Source of the DNA: Colletes latitarsis
Lineage: Eukaryota > Arthropoda > Insecta > Hymenoptera > Colletidae
Direction: 5' to 3'
NCBI RefSeq assembly: GCF_051014445.1
Contig: NW_027488379.1
Span: 1,798,001-1,862,000, forward strand
DNA: 64,000 bases
Shown here: positions 1-9,992 of the stretch, one piece after another
Position numbering within the stretch: the stretch's first letter is position 1
Layout: each line of letters begins with the position of its first letter
Position numbers and translations under genes: made by a program
Notes under the pieces: model-generated
The model's input: only the letters and a program-made list of their open reading frames with translations
Database searches by the model: none
What the model was told of the DNA's origin: nothing

Positions 1-254
1 GGTATTTGCCCTCATCTGGCACGTACTTTCGCATTATTCGCACACTTGTTGCCCAGCTCCTGACCTTTTTCTGGTTTGGTCCACGTAGTAAAGCGGTACC
101 ACACCGAAACAGTCAATTAAACCTGGTTGCAATTACTATTTTGCAGGATAACGTCGGTTATGTCTCGGTTAGGTCCGGGATTTGCCCTCATCTGGCTCGT
201 ACTTTCTCGTTTTTCGTATACTTGTTGGTCAGATCCTGGCCTTTTTCTGGTTTG

Positions 255-430
255 GATCACGTAGTAACGCGGTACCACACCGAAACAGTCAATTAAACCT
301 GGTTGCGATTAATATTTTAGAGGATAACGCCGGTTATGTCTCGGTTAGGTCTGGGATTTGCCCTCATCTGGCTCGTAGTTTCGCATTTTTCGCATACTTG
401 TTGGCCAGATCCTGGCCTTTTTCTGGATTG
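255..430 (+). repeat. First clearly phased full monomer (176 bp), divergent subtype
   Basis: This is an example unit in the phase used here. It begins GATCACGTAG and the next identical landmark is at 431. Relative to the majority form it reads GTAACGCGGTACCACACCG instead of GTAATGTGGTACCACACTG, and ACGCCGGTTATGTCTCGG instead of the usual ACGCATGTTAGGTCTAGG. It also has TTTCGCATTTTTCGCATAC and GGCCAGATCCTGG. These differences are shared with the units on either side, so a local subfamily occupies roughly the first 660 bp. Confidence 0.95.
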
Positions 431-860
431 GATCACGTAGTAACGCGGTACCACACCGAAACAGTCAATTGAACCTGGTTGCGATTACTATTTTGGAGGA
501 TGACGCCAGTTATGTCTGGGTTTGGTCTGGTATTTGCCCTCATCCGGCTCGTACTTTCGCGTTTTTCGCATTGTTGTTGGCCAGATCCTGGGTTTTTTCT
601 GGTTTGGATCACGTAGTAATGTGGTACCACACTGAGACAGTCTATAGAAGCTGGTTCTGATTAGTATTTTAGAGGGCAACGCCGGTTATGTCTCGGTTAG
701 GTCTGGCATTTCTCCTCATCTGGCTCGTACCTTCGCGTTTTTCGCATACTTGTTGGCCAGATCCTGGCCATCTTCTGGTTTGGATCACATAGTAATGTGG
801 TACCACACTGAAACAGTCGATTAAACCAGGTTTCGATCAATATTTTTGAGGATAACGCAA

Positions 861-883
861 GTTAGGTCTGGGATAGGACTGGG
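861..883 (+). repeat. Internal 11-bp direct repeat with TTAGG motif (example)
   Basis: Every monomer holds two adjacent copies of a G/T-rich 11-mer, here GTTAGGTCTGG then GATAGGACTGG. In the majority form it reads GTTAGGTCTAG then GTTAGGCCTGG, placing two TTAGG pentamers 11 bp apart (unit positions 80-84 and 91-95). It is the only obvious sub-repeat inside the monomer and may record a small internal duplication in the founder unit. TTAGG is also the telomere repeat of many arthropods, but two spaced copies per 176 bp do not make telomeric DNA. Confidence 0.8.
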
Positions 884-969
884 ATTTGCCCTCATCAGGC
901 TCATACTTTCGCGTTTTTCACATACTTGTTGAACAGATCCTGGGTTTTTTCCGGTTTAAGTCACGTAGT

Positions 970-985
970 AGTGTGGTACCACACT
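970..985. other. 16-bp perfect palindrome of the monomer (KpnI-type centre), example
   Basis: AGTGTGGTACCACACT is its own reverse complement. Monomers with GTAGTAGTGTGG carry this 16-bp form. Monomers with GTAGTAATGTGG carry the 12-bp TGTGGTACCACA. Common variants change only the centre (GTGGGACCAC, GTGGTGCCAC, GTGGAACCAC) and keep the GTGG/CCAC arms. Type-b units (GAAGTACAACAC) lose it. The element recurs in most monomers at unit positions 12-27. Such dyads can extrude as hairpins or bind a dimeric protein; neither is shown by sequence alone. Confidence 0.9.
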
Positions 986-1430
986 GAAACAGTCCATTAA
1001 ACCTGGTTTGGATCAATATTTTAGAGGATAACGCATGTTAGGTCTAGGTTAGGTCTGGGATTTTCACTCATCAGACTCATACTTTCGCATTCTTCACATA
1101 CTTGTTGAACGGATCCTGGGTTTTTACTGGTTTGGATCACGTAGTAATGTGGAACCACACTGAAACATTCAATGAAACCTGGTCTTGATAAATATTTTAG
1201 AGGATAACGCATGTTAGGTCTGGGTTAGGTCTAGGATTTGCCCCCATCAGGCTCATACTTTCGCGTTTTTCACATACTTGTTGAACAGATCCTGGGTATT
1301 TTCTGGTTTGGGTCACGTAGTAGTGTGGTACCACACTGAAACAGTCAATTAAACCTGGTTTCGATCAATATTTTAGAGAATAATTCATGTCAGGTCTAGG
1401 TTAGGTCTGGGATTTGCTCTCATCAGGCTC

Positions 1431-1516
1431 ATTCTTTCGCATATTTCTCATACTTGATGGCTAGATGCTGGGCTTTTTCTGGATTGCATCACGTAGTAAT
1501 GAAGTACAACACTGAA
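1431..1516 (+). repeat. Type-b monomer segment (palindrome-lacking type), example
   Basis: The recurrent type reads CATTCTTTCGCATATTTCTC, TTGATGGCTAGAT, GGGCTTTTTCTGGATTGC and ATGAAGTACAACACTG. Its GAAGTACAAC replaces GTGGTACCAC, so the central dyad is gone. It usually follows a unit half reading AGAGAATAATTCATGTTAGG and precedes a half reading TTTCCATCAATATCTTAG and GGACAACGC. The same linkage appears near 3560, 9010, 15880, 21180, 38070, 41440, 47600, 53060 and 63790, so it behaves as a fixed element of several HORs. Confidence 0.8.
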
Positions 1517-2319
1517 CCAGTCAATTAAACCTGATTTCCATCAATATCTTAGAGGACAACGCAAGTTAGGTCTGGGATAGGTCTGGGATTTGCCCTCATC
1601 AGGCTCATACTTTCGCGTTTTTCACATACTTGTTGAACAGATCCTGGGTATTTTCTGGTTTGGATCACGTAGTAGTGTGGTACCACACTGAAACAGTCCA
1701 TTAAACCTGGTTTGGATCAATATTTTAGAGGATAACGCATGTTAGGTCTAGGTTAGGTCTGGGATTTTCACTCATCAGACTCATACTTTCGCATTCTTCA
1801 CATACTTGTTGAACGGATCCTGGGTTTTTTTCTGGTTTGGATCACGTAGTAATGTGGAACCACACTGAAACAATCAATTAAACAAGGTCTTTATAAATAT
1901 TTTAGAGGGTAACGCATGTTAGGTCTAGGTTAGGCCTGGGATTTTCACTCATCCGACTCATACTTTCGCATTCTTCACACACTTGTTGAGCGGATCCTGG
2001 GTTTTGCTGGTTTGGATCACGTAGTAATGTGGGACCACACTGAAACAATCAATTAAACCTGGTCTTGATAAATATTTTAGAGGACACCGTATGTTAGGTC
2101 TGGGTTAGGTCTAGGATTTGCCCTCATCAGGCTCATACTTTCGCATATTTTTCATACTTCATGGCTAGATCCTGGGCTATTTCTGGATTGGATCACGTAG
2201 TAATGTGGTACCACACTGAAACATTCCATTAAACCTGGTTTCGATCAATATTTTACACAATAACTCATGTTAGGTCTAGGTTAGGTCTGAGATCTGCCCT
2301 CATCAGGTTCATATTTTCG

Positions 2320-2375
2320 CATATTTCTCATACTTCATGGCTAGATCCTGGGCTATTTCTGGATTGGATCACGTA
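2320..2375 (+). repeat. Conversion-like patch inside the 12-mer HOR (partner 4434-4489)
   Basis: Both flanks match the other HOR copy, but this stretch reads CGCATATTTCTCATACTTC followed by ATGGCTAGATCCTGGGC. The partner at 4434-4489 reads CGCGTTCTTCACATACTTG and TTGAACAGATCCCTGGC. The partner's version also occurs in nearby monomers at about 2850, 3200 and 4960. The version here occurs in the preceding monomer at about 2135. The simplest reading is short-tract gene conversion or template switching from a neighbouring monomer; direction is not resolved. Confidence 0.7.
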
Positions 2376-2502
2376 GTAATGTGGTACTACACTGAAACAG
2401 TCAATTAAACCTGGTTTCGCTCAATATTTTAGAAGATAACGCATGTTAGGCCTAGGTTAGGCCTGGGATTTGCCCTCATCAGGGTCATACTTTCGCAGTT
2501 TT

Positions 2503-2514
2503 AACATGCATGTT
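2503..2514. other. Second palindrome, specific to type-d monomers (example)
   Basis: AACATGCATGTT is a perfect 12-bp palindrome. It lies in the variable segment of the monomer type that reads CGCAGTTTTAAC, then TTGACCTGATCGAGGG, then CTGCTTTGGATCACG. The same 12 bp occurs at 4617-4628, 31558-31569, 32438-32449, 32792-32803, 47230-47241, 57793-57804 and 59025-59036. Related units have AACATACATGTT (5-bp arms, 2-bp spacer) or the shortened ACATGCATGT (near 3034, 5148, 5850). Confidence 0.85.
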
Positions 2515-3444
2515 GACCTGATCGAGTGTTTTTTCTGCTTTGGATCACGTAGTAAAGTGGTACCACAACTAAAACAGTCAACTAAACCTGGTTTCGATCA
2601 CTATTTTAGAGGATAACGCAAGTTAGGTCTGGGATAGGTCTGGGATTAGCCCTCATCAGACTCATACTTTCGCACACTTCACATACTCGTTGACAAGATC
2701 CTGGGTTTTTTTCTGGTTTGGATCACGTAGTAATGTGGTACCACACTGAAACAGTCCATTAAACCTGGTTTCGATCAATATTTTAGAGAATAACTCATGT
2801 TAGGTCTAGGTTAGGTTTGGGATCTGCCCTCATCAGGTTCATATTTTCGCGTTCTTCACATACTTGTTGAACAGATCCCTGGCTTTTTCTGGTTTGGATC
2901 ACGTAGTAATGTGGTACCACACTGAAACAGTCGATTAAACCAGGTTTCGATCAATATTTTTGATGATAACGCATGTTAGGTCTAGGTTAGGCCTGGGATT
3001 TGCCCTCATCAGGGTCATACTTTCGCAGTTTTACATGCATGTTGACCTGATCGAGGGTTTTTTCTGCTTTGGATCACGTAGTAAAGTGGTACCACAACTA
3101 AGACAGTCAATTAAACCTGGTTTCGATCACTATTTTAGAGGATAACTCATGTTAGGTCTAGGTTAGGTTTGGGATCTGCCCTCATCAGGTTCATATTTTC
3201 GCGTTCTTCACATACTTGTTGAACAGATCCCTGGCTTTTTCTGGTTTGGATCACGTAGTAATGTGGTACCACACTGAAACATTCAATTAAACCTGGTCTT
3301 GATAAATATTTTAGAGGATAACGCATGTTAGGTCTGGGTTAGGACTAGGATTTGCCCCCATCAGGCTCATACTTTCGCATATTTCTCATACTTCATGGCA
3401 GGATCCTGGGTTTTTTCTGGTTTGGATCACGTAGTAATGTGGGA

Positions 3445-5562
3445 CCACACTGAAACAGTCAATTAAACCTGGTTTCGATCAATATTTTAGAGAATAATTC
3501 ATGTTAGGTCTAGGTTAGGTCTGGGATTTGCTCTCATCAGGCTCATTCTTTCGCATATTTCTCATACTTGATGGCTAGATCCTGGGCTTTTTCTGGATTG
3601 CATCACGTAGTAATGAAGTACAACACTGAACCAGTCAATTAAACCTGATTTCCATCAATATCTTAGAGGACAACGCAAGTTAGGTCTGGGATAGGTCTGG
3701 GATTTGCCCTCATCAGGCTCATACTTTCGCGTTTTTCACATACTTGTTGAACAGATCCTGGGTATTTTCTGGTTTGGATCACGTAGTAGTGTGGTACCAC
3801 ACTGAAACAGTCCATTAAACCTGGTTTGGATCAATATTTTAGAGGATAACGCATGTTAGGTCTAGGTTAGGTCTGGGATTTTCACTCATCAGACTCATAC
3901 TTTCGCATTCTTCACATACTTGTTGAACGGATCCTGGGTTTTTTTCTGGTTTGGATCACGTAGTAATGTGGAACCACACTGAAACAATCAATTAAACAAG
4001 GTCTTTATAAATATTTTAGAGGGTAACGCATGTTAGGTCTAGGTTAGGCCTGGGATTTTCACTCATCCGACTCATACTTTCGCATTCTTCACACACTTGT
4101 TGAGCGGATCCTGGGTTTTGCTGGTTTGGATCACGTAGTAATGTGGGACCACACTGAAACAATCAATTAAACCTGGTCTTGATAAATATTTTAGAGGACA
4201 CCGTATGTTAGGTCTGGGTTAGGTCTAGGATTTGCCCTCATCAGGCTCATACTTTCGCATATTTTTCATACTTCATGGCTAGATCCTGGGCTATTTCTGG
4301 ATTGGATCACGTAGTAATGTGGTACCACACTGAAACAGTCCATTAAACCTGGTTTCGATCAATATTTTAGAGAATAACTCATGTTAGGTCTAGGTTAGGT
4401 TTGGGATCTGCCCTCATCAGGTTCATATTTTCGCGTTCTTCACATACTTGTTGAACAGATCCCTGGCTTTTTCTGGTTTGGATCACGTAGTAATGTGGTA
4501 CTACACTGAAACAGTCAATAAAACCTGGTTTCGCTCAATATTTTAGAAGGTAACGCATGTTAGGCCTAGGTTAGGCCTGGGATTTGCCCTCATCAGGGTC
4601 ATACTTTCGCAGTTTTAACATGCATGTTGACCTGATCGAGTGTTTTTTCTGCTTTGGATCACGTAGTAAAGTGGTACCAAAACTAAAACAGTCAATTAAA
4701 CCTGGTTTCGATCACTATTTTACAGGATAACGCAAGTTAGGTCTGGGATAGGTCTGGGATTAGCCCTCATCAGACTCATACTTTCGCACACTTCACATAC
4801 TCGTTGACAAGATCCTGGGTTTTTTTCTGGTTTGGATCACGTAGTAATGTGGTACCAAACTGAAACAGTCCATTAAACCTGGTTTCGATCAATATTTTAG
4901 AGAATAACTCATGTTAGGTCTAGGTTAGGTCTGGGATCTGCCCTCATCAGGTTCATATTTTCGCGTTCTTCACATACTTGTTGAACAGATCCCTGGCTTT
5001 TTCTGGTTTGGATCACGTAGTAATGTGGTACCACACTGAAACAGTCGATTAAACCAGGTTTCGATCAATATTTTTGAGGATAACGCATGTTAGGTCTAGG
5101 TTAGGCCTGGGATTTGCCCTCATCAGGGTCATACTTTCGCAGTTTTACATGCATGTTGACCTGATCGAGGGTTTTTTCTGCTTTGGATCACGTAGTAAAG
5201 TGGTACCACAACTAAGACAGTCAATTAAACCTGGTTTCGATCACTATTATAGAGGATAACTCATGTTAGGTCTAGGTTAGGTTTGGGATCTGCCCTCATC
5301 AGGTTCATATTTTCGCGTTCTTCACATACTTGTTGAACAGATCCCTGGCTTTTTCTGGTTTGGATCACGTAGTAATGTGGTACCACACTGAAACATTCAA
5401 TTAAACCTGGTCTTGATAAATATTTTAGAGGATAACGCATGTTAGGTCTGGGTTAGGACTAGGATTTGCCCCCATCAGGCTCATACTTTCGCATATTTCT
5501 CATACTTCATGGCAGGATCCTGGGCTATTTCTGGAGTGGATCACGTAGTAATGTGGTACCAC
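3445..5562 (+). repeat. 12-mer higher-order repeat, copy 2
   Basis: This is the second, directly adjacent copy of the 2114-bp block, so the two form a tandem HOR pair. Identity by eye is very high outside the patch at 4434-4489. Small private differences include GGTACCAAAAC near 4674 for GGTACCACAAC, and TATTATAGAGG near 5246 for TATTTTAGAGG. A third, partial restart follows at about 5590, and 5725-5940 repeats 5021-5236 at a 704-bp (four-monomer) offset, so the decay on the right is stepwise. Confidence 0.9.
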
Positions 5563-6649
5563 ACTGAAACAGTCAATTAAACCTGGTTTTGATCAATATT
5601 TTAGAGAATAATTCATGTTATGTCAATGTTAGGTCTGGGATTTGCTATCATCAGTCTCATTCTTTCGCATATTTCTCATACTTGATGGCTAGATCCTGGG
5701 CTATTTCTGGAGTGGATCACGTAGTAATGTGGTACCACACTGAAACAGTCGATTAAACCAGGTTTCGATCAATATTTTTGAGGATAACGCATGTTAGGTC
5801 TAGGTTAGGCCTGGGATTTGCCCTCATCAGGGTCATACTTTCGCAGTTTTACATGCATGTTGACCTGATCGAGGGTTTTTTCTGCTTTGGATCACGTAGT
5901 AAAGTGGTACCACAACTAAGACAGTCAATTAAACCTGGTTTCCATCAATATTTTAGAGGACAACGGATGTTAGGTCTAGGTTAGGCCTGGGATTTGCCCT
6001 CATCAGGGTCATACTTTCGCATTCTTCACATACTTGTTGAACGGATCCTGGGTTTTTTCTGGTTTGGATCACGTAGTAATGTGGTACCACACTGAAACAG
6101 TCAATTAAACCTGGTTTCGATCAATATTTTAGAGGATAACGCAAGTTAGGTCTGGGATAGGTCTGGGATTTGCCCTCATCAGGCTCATACTTTCGCGTTT
6201 TTCACATACTTGTTAAACAGATCCTGGATTTTCTGGTTTGGATCACGCAGTAATGTGGTACCACACTGAAACGGTTCACTAAACCTGGTTTCGATCAATA
6301 TCTTTGAGGATAACTCATGCTAGGTCTAGGTTAGGCCTGGGATTTGCCCCCATCAGACACATACTTTCGCATATTTCTCATACTTCATGGCTAGATACTG
6401 GGCTATTTATGGATTGGGTCTCGTAGTAATGTGGCACCACACTGAAACAGTCCATTAAACCTGGCTTCGATCAATATTTTTGAGGATAACGCATGTTAGG
6501 TCTAGGTTAGGCCTGGGATTTTCACTCATCAGACTCATACTTTCGCATTCTTCACATACTTGTTGATCGGATCCTGTGTTTTTACTGGTTTTGATCACGT
6601 ACTAAAGTGGTACCACACTGAAACATTCAATTAAACCTGGTCTTGGTAA
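5525..6649 (+). repeat. Mixed monomers between the 12-mer HOR and the next duplicated block
   Basis: About six monomers. The first part (5590-5730) resembles the start of the 12-mer HOR but with TATGTCAATGTTAGG and TCATCAGTCTC variants. The segment 5725-5940 is a near copy of 5021-5236. The rest (5990-6649) is a run of individually distinct units, such as TTGATCGGATCCTGTG near 6562 and TATTTATGGATTGGGTCTCG near 6402. No multi-monomer period was found here. Confidence 0.75.
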
Positions 6650-8743
6650 ATATTTTAGAGGATAACGCATGTTAGGTCTGGGTTAGGTCTAGGATTTGCC
6701 CTCATCAGGCTCATACTATCGCATATTTCTAATACTTCATGGCAAGATCCTGGGCTCTTTCTGGATTGGATCACGTATTAATGTTGTACCACACTGAAAC
6801 AGTCCATTAAACCTGGTTTCGATCAATATTTTTGAGGATAACACATGTTAGGTCTAGGTTAGGTCTGGGATTTGCTCTCATCAGGCTCATTCTTTCACAT
6901 ATTTCTCATACTTGATTGCTAGATCCTGAGCTTTTTCTGGATTGGATCACGTAGTAATGTAGAACCACACTGAAACAGTCAATTAACTCTGGTTTCGATC
7001 ACTATTTTAGAGGATAACGAATGTTAGGTCTGGGATAGGTCTGGGATTTTCTCTCATCGGACTCATACTTTCGCAATCCTCTCATACTTGTTGAACGGAT
7101 CCTGTGTTCTTTCTGGTTCGGATCACGTAGTGATGTGGTACCACACTGAAACATTCAATTAAACCTGGTCTTGATAAATATTTTAGAGGATAACGCATGC
7201 TAGGTCTAGGTGAGACCTGGGATTTGCCCTCATCAGACTCATACTTTCGCACACTTCACATACTCGTTGACAAGATCCTGGGTTTTTTTCTGGTGTGGAT
7301 CACGTAGTAATGTGGTACCACACTGAAACGGTTCACTAAACCTGGTTTCGATCGATATCTTTGAGGATAACGCATGTTAGGTCTGGGATAGGTCTAGGAT
7401 TTGCCCTCATCAGACCCATACTTTCGCATATTTCTCATACTTCATGGCTAGATCCTGGGCTATTTCTGGATAGCATCACGTAGTAATGTAGTACCACACT
7501 GAAACAGTCAATTAAACCTGGTTTCAATCAATATTTTAGCGGATAACGCAAGTTATGTCTAGGATAGGTCTGGGATATGCCCTCATCAGGCTCATACTTT
7601 CGCGTTTTTCACATACTTGTTGAACAGATCCAGGGTTTTTTCTGATTCGGATCACGTAGTAATGTGGTACCACACTGAAACAGTCCATTAAACCTGGTCT
7701 CGATAAATATCTTTGAGGATAACGCATGTTAGGTCTGGGTTAGGTCTAGGATTTGCCCTCATCAGGCTCATACTTTTGCATATTTCTCATACTTCATGGC
7801 TAGATCCTGGGCTATTTCTGGACTGCATCACGTGGTAATGTAGTACCACACTGAAACAGTCAATTAAACCTGGTTTCCATCAATATTTTAGAGGATAACG
7901 CACGTTATGTCTAGGTTAGGCCTGGGATCGCCCTCATCAGGCTCATACTTTCAAATATTTCTAATACTTTATGGCTAGATCCTGGGCTCTTTCTGGATTG
8001 GATCACGTATTAATGTTGTACCACACTGAAACAGTCCATTAAACCTGGTTTCGATCAATATTTTTGAGGATAACACATGTTAGGTCTAGGTTAGGTCTGG
8101 GATTTGCTCTCATCAGGCTCATACTTTCGCATATTTCTAATACTTCATGGCTAGATCCTGGGCTCTTTCTGGATTGGATCAAGTATTAATGTAGTACCAC
8201 ACTGAAACATTCAATGAAACCTGGTCTGGATAAATATTTTAGAGGATAACGCATCTTAGGTCTGTGTTAGGTCTAAGATTTGCTCTCATCAGGCTCATTC
8301 TTTCGCATATCTCTCATACTTGATGGCTAGATCCTGGGCTTTTTCTGGATTGCATCACGTAGTAATGAAGTACCACACTGAAACAGTCAATTAAACCTGG
8401 TTGCGAATAATATTTTAGAGGATAACGCTGGTTATGACTGGGATAGCTGTGGTATTTGCAATCATCTGGCTCATACTTTCGCATTCTTCGCATACTTCTT
8501 TGACAGATTCTGGGTTTTTTCTGGTTTGGATCCCGTAGTAATGTGGTACCACACTGAAACAGTCAATTAAACCTGGTTACGATTAATATTTTAGAGGATA
8601 ACGCAAGTTAGGTCTGGGATAGGTCTGGGATTCGTCCTCATCAGGCTCATACTTTCGCACACTTCACATACTCGTTTAACAGATCCTGGGTTTTTTCTGG
8701 TTTGGTTCACGTAGTAATGTGGTACCACACTGAAACATTCAAT
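6650..8743 (+). repeat. Dispersed ~19-mer-offset duplication, left copy
   Basis: Matches 9993-12087. The offset is 3343 bp (19 monomers) from 6650 to about 7200, 3519 bp (20 monomers) at about 7370-7727, and 3344 bp again from about 7900 to the end. Therefore one monomer has been gained in the other copy near 10.6-10.85 kb and one lost near 11.25 kb. Shared rare variants include CATACTATCGCATATTTC (6713/10056), ACGTATTAATGTTGTACC, TCTTAGGTCTGTGTTAGG and GCTGGTTATGACTGGG (8428/11772). Confidence 0.85.
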
Positions 8744-9992
8744 TAAACCTGGTCTTGATCAATATTTTAGAGGATAACGCATGTTAGGTTTGGGTTAGGT
8801 CTAGGATTTGCCCTCATCAGGCTCATACTTTCGCATATTTCTCATACTTCATGGCTAGATCCTGGGCTATTTCTGGATTGGATCACGTAGTAATGTGGTA
8901 CCACACTGAAACATTCAATGAAACCTGGTCTGGATAAATATTTTAGAGGATAACGCATCTTAGGTCTGTGTTAGGTCTAAGATTTGGTCTCATCAGGCTC
9001 ATTCTTTCGCATATCTCTCATACTTGATGGCTAGATCCTGGGCTTTTTCTGGATTGCATCACGTAGTAATGAAGTACAACACTGAAACAGTCAATTAAAC
9101 CTGGTTTCGATTAATATTTTAGAGAATAATTCATGTTAGGTCTAGGTTAGGCCTGGGATTTTCACTCATCAGACTCATACTTTCGCATTCTTCTCATTCT
9201 TGTTGAACGGATCCTGGGTTTTTTCTGGTATGGATCACGTAGTAATGTGGTACCACACTGAAACATTCAGTTAAACCTGGTCTTGATAAATATTTTTGAG
9301 GATAACGCATGTTAGGTCAGGGTTAGGTCTAGGATTTGCCCTCATCAGGCTCATACTTTCGCATATTTCTCATACGTCATGGCTAGATCCTGGGCTATTT
9401 CTGGATTGGATCACGTAGTAATGTGGTACCACACTGAAACAGTCAATTAAACCTGGGTTACCATCAATATTTTAGAGGACAACGCAAGTTAGGTCTGGCA
9501 CAGGTCTGAGATTTGCCCTCATCAGGGTCACACTTTCGCTTTTTTCACATACTTGTTAAACAGATCCTGGATTTTCTGGTTTGGATAACGCAGTAATGTG
9601 GTACCACACTGAAACGGTCCACCAAACCTGGTTTCGATCAATATTTTTGAGGATAACGCATGTTAGGTCTGGGTAAGGTCTAGGATTTGCCCTCTTCAGG
9701 CTCATACTTTCGCATATTTCTAATACTTAATGGCTAGATCCTGGGCTCTTTCTGGATTGTATCGCGTAGTAATGTGGTACGACACTGAAACAGTCCATTA
9801 AACCTGGTTTCGATCAATATATTAGATGATAACGCGTGTTAGGTCTAGGATAGGCCTGGGATTTGCCCTCATCAGAGTCATACTTTCGCTGTTTTAATAT
9901 ACATGTTGACCTCATCGAGGGTTTATTCTGCTTTGGATTACGTAGTAAAGTGGTACCACACTAAAACAGTCAATTAAAGCTGGTTTCGACCA
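8744..9992 (+). repeat. Mixed monomers between the paired blocks
   Basis: Seven monomers. About 8912-9100 repeats 8208-8396 at a four-monomer (704-bp) offset, carrying the rare CATTCAATGAAACCTGGTC and TCTTAGGTCTGTGTTAGG. The sequence at 8760-8910 recurs near 12290-12440. Near 9885 there is a type-d monomer with TTTTAATATACATGTTGACC, in which its usual inverted repeat is degraded. Confidence 0.75.

Larger units (their letters stand above)
1..1330 (+). repeat. Divergent left-hand zone of the array
   Basis: About seven and a half monomers. The first four (1-660) share variants that are rare later: GCCGGTTATGTCTCGG or close forms, CGCGGTACCACACCG, TTGGCCAGATCCTGG and GGTTGCGATTA. From about 830 the units move to the main family. 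A local four-monomer repeat is visible: about 857-1165 matches 1561-1869 at an offset of 704 bp. That carries the later 12-mer HOR's sequence type back past its left boundary. No long-range copy of the first 660 bp was noticed elsewhere in the window. A few partly related monomers (GCTGGTTATGACTGGG near 8430 and 11772) suggest old relatives. Confidence 0.8.
1331..3444 (+). repeat. 12-mer higher-order repeat, copy 1 (2114 bp)
   Basis: Twelve monomers that recur in the same order 2114 bp downstream. Anchors include CTGAACCAGTCAATTAAACC with its rare ACCAG (about 1512 and 3626), GAAGTACAAC at 1501 and 3615, and the variant TTACATGCATGTTGACC near 3032 and 5146. Similarity starts near 1331 (partner 3445) and is lost after about 3410 (partner 5524), where GGATCCTGGGTTTTTTCTGG in this copy meets GGATCCTGGGCTATTTCTGG in the other. 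One segment, about 2320-2375, differs abruptly from its partner and is listed separately. Confidence 0.9.

Noticed and set aside
6..472. Two overlapping 96-codon plus-strand frames at the left end
   Set aside because: They are the same satellite stretch read one monomer apart (6-296 and 182-472, exactly 176 bp shift). 176 is not divisible by 3, the frames cross monomer borders, and no known domain is visible. They are repeat artefacts, not genes.
801..850. tRNA-like B box (SINE origin) at GGTTTCGATCAA
   Set aside because: It shares TTCGA with the B-box consensus but fails at the final TCC and at the second G. There is no matching A box at the usual distance.
861..883. Interstitial telomeric repeat
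   Set aside because: Only two TTAGG motifs per 176 bp, separated by other bases. No run of consecutive pentamers was found.
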